Below, piece by piece: positions 16,433-24,796 of a stretch of 42,842 nucleotides of DNA. The stretch is from contig DATDOY010000248.1 in assembly GCA_035293045.1 (NCBI GenBank), positions 1 to 42,842 on the forward strand, in the 5' to 3' direction. The position numbers were made by a program, and so were the translations under genes. This DNA comes from DATDOY01 sp035293045. Lineage in GTDB: Bacteria; Actinomycetota; Acidimicrobiia; IMCC26256; JACPCJ01. Numbering within the stretch: the stretch's first letter is position 1; every line of letters begins with the position of its first letter. The notes below the pieces were generated by a model, which was given only the letters and a program-made list of their open reading frames with translations, was not told the DNA's origin and did no database searches.

Positions 16433-17400
16433 CAGGTGTGAACGATCTCGCGCAGGCGATCGACGCAATCGAGGGTGCGGAGCAGGTGGCGCTGGCGTGC
16501 CACGTGTCGCCCGACGGCGACGCCCTCGGGTCGATGCTGGCGCTGCACCACGCGCTGCGGACTGCGGGACGGGACTCGATTGCGTCCTTCTCGGAGCCGT
16601 TCGTCGTGGCTCCGCATTATCGCGAGCTTCCGGGACTCGAACTGCTGACCAAGCCGGCCGACTTCCCCGGCGAACCCGAAGTGATGGTGACCTTCGACTG
16701 CGGTTCCCTCGCCCGCTTGGGCGATCTGACGGACCCCGCCAAGCGGGCGGGGTCCCTCATCGTTCTCGACCACCACGCGTCCAACGATCGCTACGGCAGC
16801 ATCAACGTGGTGGAGCCCGCGGCGGCAGCCACAGCGGTGTTGGTGTATCGGATGATCGAGCGCGCGCCGTTCCTGTCCCTCGATCACGACGTCGCCGTGA
16901 ATCTGTACGCCGGGATCGTGTGCGACACCGGACGTTTTCAGTACGACTCGACGACCGAAGAAGTCTTCGACATCGCTCGCGATCTCGTTCGTTACGACGT
17001 GCCCCTCGCGACCCTCAATCGATCGCTGTTCGAAGAGCACCGGTTCGACTATTTGAAGATGGCAGGCGCGGTGCTCGCCCGCTCCGAACTCGTCCCGGAC
17101 CGGCGCTTCGTTTGGGTGGCGGTGACACAGGCGGACCTCGATCATTACGGAGTCACGGTGGAGGAGACCGAGGGACTCATCGATCTCGTCCGCCGAACGC
17201 GCGAGGCCGAAGTGTTCTGCGTCTTGAAGGAGGAACGCGACGGCTCGCTCAAGATCAGCCTGCGGTCCCTTGGCGAGGTCGACGTGTGTTCGATCGCGCA
17301 GGCCCATGGCGGGGGCGGCCATCGGTTCGCGGCCGGGTTCACCACCCACCGCTCGGTCGAGGAAACCGTCGCCGCCGTGCTTGCGGCAATCCCGGCCTGA
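16429..17400 (+). CDS. nrnA: DHH/DHHA1 phosphoesterase NrnA (nanoRNase / pAp phosphatase)
   Basis: A 323-residue bifunctional oligoribonuclease family enzyme. The DHH domain shows HVSPDGDALGS (metal-binding His and Asp), VMVTFDCGSLARLGD and the LDHHAS motif that names the family. The C-terminal DHHA1 domain ends with AHGGGGHRFAAGF, the substrate-binding glycine-rich loop. Family members degrade RNA dinucleotides to pentanucleotides and dephosphorylate 3'-phosphoadenosine 5'-phosphate; some also clear pApA or pGpG. The GTG start overlaps the rbfA stop by 4 nt. The position between rbfA and truB is standard. With HD-GYP and KimA-like genes nearby, a role in clearing linear dinucleotides is possible but only inferred. 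Confidence 0.93.
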   Translation: MTGVNDLAQAIDAIEGAEQVALACHVSPDGDALGSMLALHHALRTAGRDSIASFSEPFVVAPHYRELPGLELLTKPADFPGEPEVMVTFDCGSLARLGDLTDPAKRAGSLIVLDHHASNDRYGSINVVEPAAAATAVLVYRMIERAPFLSLDHDVAVNLYAGIVCDTGRFQYDSTTEEVFDIARDLVRYDVPLATLNRSLFEEHRFDYLKMAGAVLARSELVPDRRFVWVAVTQADLDHYGVTVEETEGLIDLVRRTREAEVFCVLKEERDGSLKISLRSLGEVDVCSIAQAHGGGGHRFAAGFTTHRSVEETVAAVLAAIPA

Positions 17401-17417
17401 TCAGCCGCCGTGCGCCT

Positions 17418-18296
17418 GTGATCGACGGCCTGCTCGTCATCGACAAGCCCGCGGGATGGACGTCCCACGACGTCGTGGCCAAGGTTCGCGGTCTGTACGG
17501 GCAAAAGCGCGTGGGACATGCCGGCACCCTCGATCCAGACGCCACGGGTGTCCTCGTGCTCGGCCTTGGGCGGGTCACCCGCCTGCTGCGGTTTCTCGGT
17601 GATCTGTCGAAGGTGTATCGGGGGAAGGTGGTCTTCGGCGTCGCCACGGACACGCTCGACGCCGCCGGCGCCGTGCTCGACCGCCGGCCGATGCCCATCG
17701 AGCGTGCCCAGGTTGAGGCGACGGCGGTCCGGTTTGTCGGGCAGATCGAGCAACTCCCGCCCATGGTCTCCGCGGTGAAGATTGGTGGCCAGAAGCTCTA
17801 CGAGGCGGCACGACGGGGCGAGGAAATCGAACGCGATCCCCGGCGGGTGACGATTCATCGACTCGTCGTCGAGTCGTTCGAGCCCGGCCCGTACCCCGAG
17901 GCGGTGATCCACGTCGAGTGCTCGTCGGGCACCTACATCCGCGCGCTCGCCGCCGACCTCGGGACCGCCCTCGGCGGGTGCGCGCACCTCGGCGAACTGC
18001 GTCGCCTCGCCGTCGGCCAGTTCACCCTCGACGACGCGCACGCCCTCGACGACGTGGCGGCTGACCCGTCCGGCGTCGCCCTCGAGCCCGCCGCCGCCGT
18101 GCGCCACCTCGAACGCGTCGTCGTCGACGACGCGCAGGCGGAGGCGGTGCGGCACGGTTCCGTCTTCCCGATCCCTTCCCTTCTCGGCGACGGCGCGGGC
18201 GCCGGCCCGTTCGCGGTCTTTGATCAAGGCGACGGTCTTCTCGCGGTCTACGAGCAGGTCGGCGCGGGCTGCAAGCCGGCGGTCGTCATCGCCTGA
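17418..18296 (+). CDS. truB: tRNA pseudouridine(55) synthase TruB
   Basis: A 292-residue pseudouridine synthase that modifies U55 in the T-loop of tRNAs. The N-terminus reads VIDGLLVIDKPAGWTSHDVV. The catalytic Asp is in GHAGTLDPDATG, and the SGTYIRALAADLG and LRRLAVGQF motifs of the family follow. The C-terminal portion (about 225-292) is the small TruB_C domain. The GTG at 17418 is 17 nt after the nrnA stop; the preceding GTG at 17410 is in another frame and hits a stop at once. No strong Shine-Dalgarno is seen, so translation may depend on coupling. Confidence 0.95.
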   Translation: MIDGLLVIDKPAGWTSHDVVAKVRGLYGQKRVGHAGTLDPDATGVLVLGLGRVTRLLRFLGDLSKVYRGKVVFGVATDTLDAAGAVLDRRPMPIERAQVEATAVRFVGQIEQLPPMVSAVKIGGQKLYEAARRGEEIERDPRRVTIHRLVVESFEPGPYPEAVIHVECSSGTYIRALAADLGTALGGCAHLGELRRLAVGQFTLDDAHALDDVAADPSGVALEPAAAVRHLERVVVDDAQAEAVRHGSVFPIPSLLGDGAGAGPFAVFDQGDGLLAVYEQVGAGCKPAVVIA

Positions 18297-18377
18297 TTCG
18301 TCCCCGACGCACGGTCGTCTCCCACGGTGGCCACGGGAAATCGACTCCGGGTCGAGGGAACGCGCGAACCTTGGCCG

Positions 18378-19328
18378 ATGGACGTCGTTCGCGATCCCGT
18401 GACACCGGTGGGGAACCGCAATGGGAACGTCGTCACCATCGGTGCCTACGACGGCGTGCACCTCGGACACCGCGCCCTCCTGCAACTGGTCCGCGCTCGC
18501 GCCGACGCCATGGGGTGCGGGGCGGCGCTTGTCACGTTCGACAAGCACCCGGCCCAGGTGGTCCGTCCCGAATCCGCGCCGCGGCTGCTGACCGGCCTCG
18601 ACCAGAAGATCGAATGCCTCGAGGAAACAGGGCTTCTCGACCTCGTGTGCGTGCTCACCTTCGACGACGATCGCCGGAAGGAGACCGCCGAAGACTTCGT
18701 GACAGAGGTCCTCGTCGAGAAGCTGCGGGTGCGCGGCGTGGTGGTCGGCGCCGACTTTCACTTCGGCTACCAGCGCCGCGGCACGGTCGCCTTTCTCGAG
18801 GACCAGGGCGCGGCGCACGACTTCGCCGTGGAGGCGGTCGATCTCGTCGGCACCGACGACGACACCGGGGCCGCCTACTCCTCGACGCTGATCCGGGGCC
18901 TGCTCATGGCGGGCGACGTCGAGGCAGCAGCCCGTCTCCTGGGTCGTCCCCATGAAGTCCCGGGCCGGGTCGTGGTCGGCGACCGCCGCGGGCGTGATCT
19001 GGGGTTCCCGACCGCCAACGTCGCCGTCCCCGCCGAAATGTGCCTACCCGCGGAGGGCATCTACGCGGGGTGGTTCGTCGACGAATCCGACGGCGTGGCC
19101 CGTCCGGCGGCGATCAGTCTCGGGCGGCGCCCCACGTTTTACGAGCACGGAGCGTCCGCGGTCCTCCTCGAAGCCCACGTCCTCGACTTCGACGGCGACC
19201 TGTACGGCCACGCCGTGCGTGTGCGCTTCACCCACCGGCTCCGTGGTGAGGAGAAGTTCGACTCGCCGGATGCGCTCGTCGAGCAGATCCGCCGCGACGT
19301 CGAGGCCACGCGCCGGCTCGTGGGATGA
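18378..19328 (+). CDS. ribF: Bifunctional riboflavin kinase / FAD synthetase
   Basis: A 316-residue two-domain enzyme that makes FMN from riboflavin and then FAD. The N-terminal FAD synthetase domain has VVTIGAYDGVHLGH (nucleotidyltransferase HxGH-like motif), LVTFDKHPAQVV and YSSTLIRGLLMAGD. The C-terminal riboflavin kinase domain (about 185-315) has GRDLGFPTANVAVP and the substrate residues in SLGRRPTF. The ATG at 18378 matches the usual distance to VVTIG. A GAACCT box lies 6 nt upstream, a weak form of the leaderless layout seen elsewhere. A GTG at 18327 is an alternative that adds 17 residues. Confidence 0.94.
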   Translation: MDVVRDPVTPVGNRNGNVVTIGAYDGVHLGHRALLQLVRARADAMGCGAALVTFDKHPAQVVRPESAPRLLTGLDQKIECLEETGLLDLVCVLTFDDDRRKETAEDFVTEVLVEKLRVRGVVVGADFHFGYQRRGTVAFLEDQGAAHDFAVEAVDLVGTDDDTGAAYSSTLIRGLLMAGDVEAAARLLGRPHEVPGRVVVGDRRGRDLGFPTANVAVPAEMCLPAEGIYAGWFVDESDGVARPAAISLGRRPTFYEHGASAVLLEAHVLDFDGDLYGHAVRVRFTHRLRGEEKFDSPDALVEQIRRDVEATRRLVG

Positions 19329-19373
19329 CGAGGCGCCGCGTCCCAGGCACGATGGGGAGCGGACCCGGTCCCA

Positions 19374-19403
19374 TTGGGTGGCCGGGGGCACCCGTGATAC
19401 CCT
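19374..19403 (+). promoter_or_regulatory. Candidate rpsO promoter
   Basis: TTGGGT (19374-19379) and TACCCT (19398-19403) are separated by 18 bp, a reasonable housekeeping promoter. Transcription would start near 19410, giving a leader of about 65 nt before rpsO. Confidence 0.5.
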
Positions 19404-19474
19404 GACCCGGTCTGTGTTCCGCCCCCGATGGGCGAACGAGACATCCACGACCAGCAAAGGTGTATCGACGCGCA

Positions 19475-19747
19475 ATGGCTGACACGCTCGCCACAGATAA
19501 GGCATCCATCATCGGGGAGCACAAGCTCCACGAGAAGGACACCGGCTCTCCCGAAGTGCAAGTGGCCCTGCTCACGCAGCGGATCTCGCACCTCACCGAG
19601 CATCTCTCCACCCACAAGAAGGATCACCACTCACGGCGAGGCCTTCTGATGCTGGTGGGGCAGCGTCGACGTTTGCTCGACTACCTCGCTCGGAACGACA
19701 TCGAGCGATACCGAGCGCTCATCGCGCGTCTCGGCCTTCGCCGGTAG
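19475..19747 (+). CDS. rpsO: 30S ribosomal protein S15
   Basis: A 90-residue ribosomal protein that binds the central domain of 16S rRNA. The family signature is clear: DTGSPEVQVALLTQRISHLTEHL, then KKDHHSRRGLLMLVGQRRRLLDYL and YRALIARLGLRR. The ATG at 19475 gives the usual length (89 in most bacteria); an ATG five codons upstream gives an atypical extension. The Shine-Dalgarno is weak (AAAGGTG, about 13 nt away). It precedes pnp, as in most bacteria, with a 175-bp structured spacer between them. Confidence 0.97.
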   Translation: MADTLATDKASIIGEHKLHEKDTGSPEVQVALLTQRISHLTEHLSTHKKDHHSRRGLLMLVGQRRRLLDYLARNDIERYRALIARLGLRR

Positions 19748-19750
19748 TGA

Positions 19751-19885
19751 CCGGGAGCGACACCCGGAAGGGAAGCTCCCGACTGCCCTACAACCAAGAA
19801 CACGCAACCAATTACACGCGTGAGGACAACCGACCGGTTGTCAGTGGCGACGCCCCGGGTTCCCGGAGCGTGACTACTGGGAACC
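19751..19885 (+). promoter_or_regulatory. Structured rpsO-pnp intergenic leader (three hairpins)
   Basis: Three stems lie between rpsO and pnp. GGGAGC/GCTCCC (19753-19758 with 19775-19780) competes with CCGGG/CCCGG (19751-19755 with 19763-19767). GACAACC/GGTTGTC has a GACC tetraloop (19825-19842). GGTTCCC/GGGAACC (19858-19864 with 19879-19885) lies about 25 nt before the pnp Shine-Dalgarno. In E. coli pnp is autocontrolled through a 5' stem-loop. Similar control here is inferred from position only; the first stem could instead be a weak rpsO terminator. Confidence 0.45.
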
Positions 19886-19922
19886 GGCCCGCTCCTCTCG
19901 CTCCAACTGAGAGGAGTACCCC

Positions 19923-22493
19923 ATGGCGCAAGCCGTCCGGGTTTCCGGTCCCGTCGGGTCGCCCGACCGGATCATGTCCTTCGAGAGTGGTGAGCTCGCG
20001 CAGCTCGCCCACGGCTCGGTGCTCGCCGCCATCGGCAACACCACGGCGCTCGTCACGGCCGTTACCGCCGAGCCTCGCGAGGGGATCGACTTCTTCCCGC
20101 TGACGGTCGACGTCGAAGAGCGGATGTACGCGGCGGGCAAGATCCCCGGCTCGTTCTTCCGCCGGGAGGGCCGTCCCACCGACGCCGCCATCCTCACGTG
20201 CCGCCTCACCGACCGCCCGCTGCGGCCGTCGTTCCCCGAAGGCTTCCGCAACGAGGTCCAGGTCGTCTCGACGATCCTCGGCGCCGACCAGACCAACCCG
20301 CACGACGTGCTGTCGATCAACGGTGCCTCTGCGGCGCTGTGGATCTCGGGCATCCCGTTCAACGGTCCCATCGGGGCCGTGCGCATCGCACACATCGACG
20401 GCGAGTGGGTCGCCCACCCGACCTTCGAGGAGCGCGACGACGCCACCTTCGAGATGGTCGTGGCCGGCCGTCGCACCGACGCCGGCGAGATCGCCGTCAT
20501 GATGGTCGAGGCCGGTGGTGGCGACCGTGCGTGGCAGCTCTACCAGGCGGGCGCGCCGAAGGTCGACGAGGCCGTCATCGCCGAGGGCCTCGAAGTGTCC
20601 AAGCAGGGCATCGGCGCCTCGATCGACCTGCAGCTCCAGCTGCGCGACGAGTTCGAGAAGGCCAACGGCCCGATCGCGGAGCGTTCCTACGTCCCGCGCT
20701 TCGACTACGACGACGAGGTCGCCGCCGCCGTCAAGGAGGCCGCCCGCGCCGACATGGGTGCGGCTCTCCAAATCGCCGACAAGGCCGATCGCAATGAGCG
20801 CATCGGTGAGATCAAGACCGCCGTGGTCGAGAAGCTCGCCGGGACCGCCGACGCGCCGGGCGCGTTCGCCGGTCGCGAGCGCGAGCTGAAGGCCGCGCTT
20901 CGCTCGCTCGAAAAGGAGATCGTGCGATCGCGCATCGTGAAGGAGGGCTTCCGCATCGACGGGCGCAAGCTCGACGAGCTGCGTCCGCTCTCGGCGCGGG
21001 TTGGCGTGCTGCCGACGGCGCACGGCACGGGACTGTTTCAGCGGGGTGAGACCCAGGTGCTCACCGTCGCCACGCTCGGGATGCCGCGCATGGCGCAGAT
21101 GCTCGACACCCTCGGCCTCGACGACAGCAAGCGGTACATGCACCACTACAACTTCCCGCCGTCGTCCACCGGCGAGGTCGGTCGCGTCGGCGCGCCCCGC
21201 CGTCGCGAGATCGGCCACGGCGCGCTGGCCGAAAAGGCGCTCCTTCCGGTGGTTCCGCCGGCCGAGGAGTTTCCCTACGCGCTGCGGGTCGTGTCCGACG
21301 TCCTCGCGTCCAACGGGTCGACCTCCATGGCTTCGGTCTGCGGATCGACGCTGTCGCTGATGGACGCCGGTGTGCCGATCAAGGCGCCGGTCGCCGGCAT
21401 CGCCATGGGCCTCGTCTATGCCGACGGGGAGTACACGACCCTCACCGACATCCTCGGAGCCGAAGACGCCTTTGGTGACATGGACTTCAAGGTGGCGGGC
21501 ACCGAGGACTTCGTCACCGCGCTCCAGCTCGACACGAAGATCGACGGGATCCCCGCCGACGTCCTCGCCAAGGCGCTCGAGCAGGCGAAGGAGGCTCGTC
21601 TCCAGATCCTCGAGGTCATGCGGGGCGCCATCGCCGAGCCTCGTGAAGAGGTGGGCGAGACCGCCCCGAAGATCGTCAGCCTCGAGATCCCGCTCGACAA
21701 GGTGGGAGAGGTGATCGGGCCCAAGGGCAAGGTCGTCAACACCATGCAGCAGGAGACCGGCGCCGACATCAACATCGACGACGACGGCGTGGTCGGCATC
21801 GTGACCATCGGCGCCACCGAGCGCTCGAAGGTCGATGCCGCGCTCGAGCAGATCGCACTGATCCTCGACCCGCCCCAGCCCGAACTCGGTGTCGAGTACG
21901 ACGGCAAGGTCGTCAACATCACCAGCTTCGGTGCGTTCGTCAACATCCTTCCGGGACGTGACGGCTTGCTCCACATCTCGAAGCTCGGCGGCGGCCAGCG
22001 CATCGACCGCGTCGAGGACGTCCTCGAGATGGGCCAGGAGGTCAAGGTCCGCGTCGACGACATCGACCAGCGAGGCAAGGTCAGCCTGTCGCTCGCCGGC
22101 GAGGAGGGCGCACCGCCCCCGCCGCGCCGCGACCGCGACGACGACCGCGACGACGCGGGCGATCGGAACCGGGGCGGAGACCGCGACCGCGGGGGAGACC
22201 GCGACCGCGGGGGAGACCGCGGCCGTGAGCCCGCTCGCGCCAGCGCGGGGGAGGGCTCGGGGGATCGGGATCGCGCCTCGTTCGGTGACGAGTGGAGCAA
22301 GCAGGCCGGCGAGATCTTCGGCGACCTCGGACCGGCCGACTCCGGCGCCCGCAGTGCAGACCGCGGCGACGGCGGCGGCGGTCGTGGCGGAGGCCGCGGC
22401 GGTCGCGGTGGCGGCGGAGGCCGTGGCGGCGGTCGTGGCGGTCGCGGTGGCGGCGGAGGCCGCGGAGGCGGTCGCCCGCCTCGTCGCGACTGA
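19923..22493 (+). CDS. pnp: Polyribonucleotide nucleotidyltransferase (PNPase) with RGG-rich tail
   Basis: An 856-residue phosphorolytic 3'-5' exoribonuclease. The order is RNase PH domain 1 (about 10-145), an all-helical linker, RNase PH domain 2 (about 330-545, with LTDILGAEDAFGDMDFKVAGT as the catalytic segment), a KH domain (about 585-650, VIGPKGK at about 597) and S1 (about 655-725). After that comes an unusual tail of about 125 residues. First are repeats of DRDRGGDRDRGGD, then an acidic/aromatic patch (FGDEWSKQAGEIFGDL), then a run of RGG/GGGRG units ending in RPPRRD. The ATG has a strong GAGAGGAG Shine-Dalgarno. The M16 peptidase starts 6 nt after the stop. Confidence 0.97.
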   Translation: MAQAVRVSGPVGSPDRIMSFESGELAQLAHGSVLAAIGNTTALVTAVTAEPREGIDFFPLTVDVEERMYAAGKIPGSFFRREGRPTDAAILTCRLTDRPLRPSFPEGFRNEVQVVSTILGADQTNPHDVLSINGASAALWISGIPFNGPIGAVRIAHIDGEWVAHPTFEERDDATFEMVVAGRRTDAGEIAVMMVEAGGGDRAWQLYQAGAPKVDEAVIAEGLEVSKQGIGASIDLQLQLRDEFEKANGPIAERSYVPRFDYDDEVAAAVKEAARADMGAALQIADKADRNERIGEIKTAVVEKLAGTADAPGAFAGRERELKAALRSLEKEIVRSRIVKEGFRIDGRKLDELRPLSARVGVLPTAHGTGLFQRGETQVLTVATLGMPRMAQMLDTLGLDDSKRYMHHYNFPPSSTGEVGRVGAPRRREIGHGALAEKALLPVVPPAEEFPYALRVVSDVLASNGSTSMASVCGSTLSLMDAGVPIKAPVAGIAMGLVYADGEYTTLTDILGAEDAFGDMDFKVAGTEDFVTALQLDTKIDGIPADVLAKALEQAKEARLQILEVMRGAIAEPREEVGETAPKIVSLEIPLDKVGEVIGPKGKVVNTMQQETGADINIDDDGVVGIVTIGATERSKVDAALEQIALILDPPQPELGVEYDGKVVNITSFGAFVNILPGRDGLLHISKLGGGQRIDRVEDVLEMGQEVKVRVDDIDQRGKVSLSLAGEEGAPPPPRRDRDDDRDDAGDRNRGGDRDRGGDRDRGGDRGREPARASAGEGSGDRDRASFGDEWSKQAGEIFGDLGPADSGARSADRGDGGGGRGGGRGGRGGGGGRGGGRGGRGGGGGRGGGRPPRRD

Positions 22494-22499
22494 TCCACG

Positions 22500-23774
22500 G
22501 TGGCCAGCGCCAAGCCACCCTCGCCCGCGGTCGAGCGCACGACGCTCGACTCGTCGGTGCGGGTCGTCACCGAGACGATGCCCGACGTGCGGTCGGTGGC
22601 CGTCGGCTTTTGGGTCAACGTCGGCTCGCGCGACGAGTCGCGCGAGCTCTCGGGCGCGACGCACTTCCTCGAACATCTGCTGTTCAAGGGCACACCCACG
22701 CGCTCCGCGCAGGAGATCGCCGAGTCGGTCGAGGCGGTCGGTGGCGAGATGAACGCCTTCACGACCCGCGAATACACGGCGTACTACATCCGCATCGTCG
22801 ACGATTGTCTCGACCTTGCCCTCGACGTGTTGTCCGACATCCTGTGGTCGCCGGCGCTCCTGCCCGACGAAGTCGAGTCGGAGCGTCAGGTGATCTTGGA
22901 AGAGATCCGGATGCGCGACGACACGCCGGACGACCTTGTGCACGACGTCTTCGCCGAGGCCGTCCTGCCCGACCCGCTCGGGCGCGAGGTGATCGGCGAG
23001 CCCGAGATCATCACGGCCATGACCCGGGATCAGATCGCGGGGTATCACGCCGCCCATTACGCGGGCGGCAACGTCGTGGTCGCCGTGGCGGGCAACGCCA
23101 CCCACGCGCAGATCGTCGACGGCGTGGCGTCGCGGTTTGCCGGCCGAAGCGGCCACCCCGACGCGCCGCGCCAGCCGGCGACCGGAGATCCGATCGGCCT
23201 GCGGATCTTCCCTCGGCAGACCGAGCAGGCCCATCTCGTCCTCGGGTGCCGGGCCTTCGCTCGCGACGACGACGACCGGTACGCGCTGAGCGTGCTGAAC
23301 CAGACCCTCGGCGGCGGAATGTCCTCGCGCCTGTTCCAGGAGATCCGAGAGAAGCGGGGCCTGGCGTACTCCGTGTACTCGTACCGGAACGGCTACGAGG
23401 AGACGGGGGTGCTCGCCGCCTACGCGGGCACGGCGCCGCACCAGGCCCGTGATGTCGTCAAGCTCATCAGCAGCGAGTTCGATCGCCTCGTGGAGGACGG
23501 TGGTGTCACGGCCGACGAACTCGCTCGGGCCAAGGGTGCGATCAAGGGCAGCCTCGCCCTGTCGAACGAGAGCCCCGGCGCCCGCATGAACCGCATCGGG
23601 CGCTCGGAGATCACCCTCGGCGAGGTTCCGACCGTCGACGACCTTATTGCCCGGATCGACGCCGTCGAGGCCGCCGATATCGAGCGCGTCGTCGACCGCG
23701 TGCTCGCCGGCGGGCCGCGCACGATCGTGGCGGTGGGTCCGTTCGCCGACGACGAGACGTTCGGCCTCGGCTGA
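22500..23774 (+). CDS. pepR: M16 family zinc metallopeptidase (PepR/MPP-like)
   Basis: A 424-residue M16B peptidase, related to mitochondrial processing peptidase beta and mycobacterial PepR, which is also encoded next to the PNPase gene. The inverted zinc motif HFLEH (H55, E58, H59) is complete, and the third ligand is supplied by the E134/E135 region in ERQVILEEIRM. The C-terminal domain contains LGGGMSSRLFQEIREKRGLAYSVYS, the substrate-binding R/Y region. The substrate is unknown. The GTG start 6 nt after the pnp stop gives VASAKPPSPAVERTTLDSSVR. A palindromic repeat lies just beyond the stop. Confidence 0.92.
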   Translation: MASAKPPSPAVERTTLDSSVRVVTETMPDVRSVAVGFWVNVGSRDESRELSGATHFLEHLLFKGTPTRSAQEIAESVEAVGGEMNAFTTREYTAYYIRIVDDCLDLALDVLSDILWSPALLPDEVESERQVILEEIRMRDDTPDDLVHDVFAEAVLPDPLGREVIGEPEIITAMTRDQIAGYHAAHYAGGNVVVAVAGNATHAQIVDGVASRFAGRSGHPDAPRQPATGDPIGLRIFPRQTEQAHLVLGCRAFARDDDDRYALSVLNQTLGGGMSSRLFQEIREKRGLAYSVYSYRNGYEETGVLAAYAGTAPHQARDVVKLISSEFDRLVEDGGVTADELARAKGAIKGSLALSNESPGARMNRIGRSEITLGEVPTVDDLIARIDAVEAADIERVVDRVLAGGPRTIVAVGPFADDETFGLG

Positions 23775-23778
23775 ACGC

Positions 23779-23825
23779 GTCTGAGGCGCGTTACCCGGCC
23801 ATATCCCCGATAACGCGCCTGAGAC
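23779..23825. repeat. 47-bp intergenic palindrome, copy 1 (upstream of dapB)
   Basis: Arms GTCTGAGGCGCGTTA (23779-23793) and TAACGCGCCTGAGAC (23811-23825) pair at 14 of 15 positions around a 17-nt loop. A near-identical element with the same loop length lies at 28749-28795. The right arm ends on the GAGACA that could serve as the dapB -35. It could act as a terminator for the M16 gene, an operator or a dispersed repeat. Confidence 0.75.
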
Positions 23826-23845
23826 ACCGTCGACGCGCGACCCGT

Positions 23846-23851
23846 TAGCCT
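23846..23851 (+). promoter_or_regulatory. -10 box TAGCCT, leaderless promoter of dapB
   Basis: TAGCCT is followed by 6 nt and the dapB ATG. A -35-like GAGACA (23821-23826) lies 19 bp upstream and overlaps the right arm of the palindrome. No Shine-Dalgarno is present. Confidence 0.55.
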
Positions 23852-23857
23852 CGGGTC

Positions 23858-24646
23858 ATGGCAATCGACGTGGGGGTGTTCGGCGCGGGGGGACGCATGG
23901 GCTCCACCGTGTGCCAGACGGTGGCCGACGCGCCCGACCTGCGCCTCGTCGCCGCCATCGACCCTCATCACGCCGGCCTCGACCTCAGCCAGATCGGGAT
24001 CAGGGGTCCGAGCATGCAGGTCGCCGCCAAGGCGGACACCGGCCGGAGCGCACACGTCATGGTCGATTTCACCGAGATCGGCGCAGCCCGCGAGAACCTC
24101 CGCTGGTGCGCCGCCAACGGCGTGCATGCCGTCGTCGGCACGACTGGCTTCACGCCCGACGACTTCGCCGAGTTCGATCGGCTGTTCGCGTCGTCGGCCG
24201 CCAACGCCGTCATCGCCCCCAACTTCGCCATCGGCGCCGTCCTCATGATGAGGTTCGCCGAACTCGCGGCGCCGTACTTCGAGTCGGTCGAGATCATCGA
24301 GCTGCACCACGACGAGAAGAGCGACGCCCCGTCGGGCACCGCCATGCTGACCGCCGAGCGGATGGCGGCGGCCTCCAAGGAGTGGAGCGCGGATCCGACG
24401 CGCCACGAGGTCGTTCCCGGAGCGCGGGGCGGGCAGGGTCCCGGCGGTATCCGGATTCATTCCGTGCGTTTGCGTGGTCTCGTGGCCCACCAGGAGGTCG
24501 TCTTCGGCACGACGGGCCAGAGCCTCAACCTGCGTCACGACTCCTACGACCGCTCCTCGTTCATGCCCGGCGTGCTGATGGCGATCCGGACCGTCGGCGA
24601 CCGTGCGGGCCTCACCGTGGGCCTCGACACGTTGCTCGACGTCTGA
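23858..24646 (+). CDS. dapB: 4-hydroxy-tetrahydrodipicolinate reductase
   Basis: A 262-residue NAD(P)H-dependent reductase of the lysine and diaminopimelate pathway. The nucleotide motif GAGGRMG lies at 9-15, and VVGTTGF at 92-98 binds the cofactor. The catalytic segment IELHHDEKSDAPSGTA (148-162) has H150, H151 and K154. The substrate loop GQGPGGIRIHSVRLRGLVAHQEVVFG follows the family pattern. The ATG is supported by the leaderless promoter 6 nt upstream. In many Actinobacteria dapB, thyX, dapA and rnj are neighbours; here dapB is followed by regulators and a diiron gene, and rnj comes 4.2 kb later. Confidence 0.96.
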   Translation: MAIDVGVFGAGGRMGSTVCQTVADAPDLRLVAAIDPHHAGLDLSQIGIRGPSMQVAAKADTGRSAHVMVDFTEIGAARENLRWCAANGVHAVVGTTGFTPDDFAEFDRLFASSAANAVIAPNFAIGAVLMMRFAELAAPYFESVEIIELHHDEKSDAPSGTAMLTAERMAAASKEWSADPTRHEVVPGARGGQGPGGIRIHSVRLRGLVAHQEVVFGTTGQSLNLRHDSYDRSSFMPGVLMAIRTVGDRAGLTVGLDTLLDV

Positions 24647-24796
24647 CCCCGTTGGACCTCCCCGCCCTCGCGGTTTGGTGTGCAGTTTCCGTCGTTGGAT
24701 TCCGGCATACCGCTCCCGATCACGACGACAAGTGCACGCGAAGGTTCACCGGGCTCTCCTCGGTCACTCCGCCGCACGATCGGCGAGCGAGCGCCC

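Noticed and set aside
22140..22490. Direct repeats at the 3' end of pnp resembling a repeat array
   Set aside because: Units are contiguous, in frame and code for the RGG-rich tail; there are no unique spacers, so this is not a CRISPR array.
19812..23441. Very long open frame on the minus strand (about 1,200 codons) opposite pnp and the M16 gene
   Set aside because: It is low in recognisable motifs, opposite two certain genes, and explained by the scarcity of stop codons in high-GC DNA.
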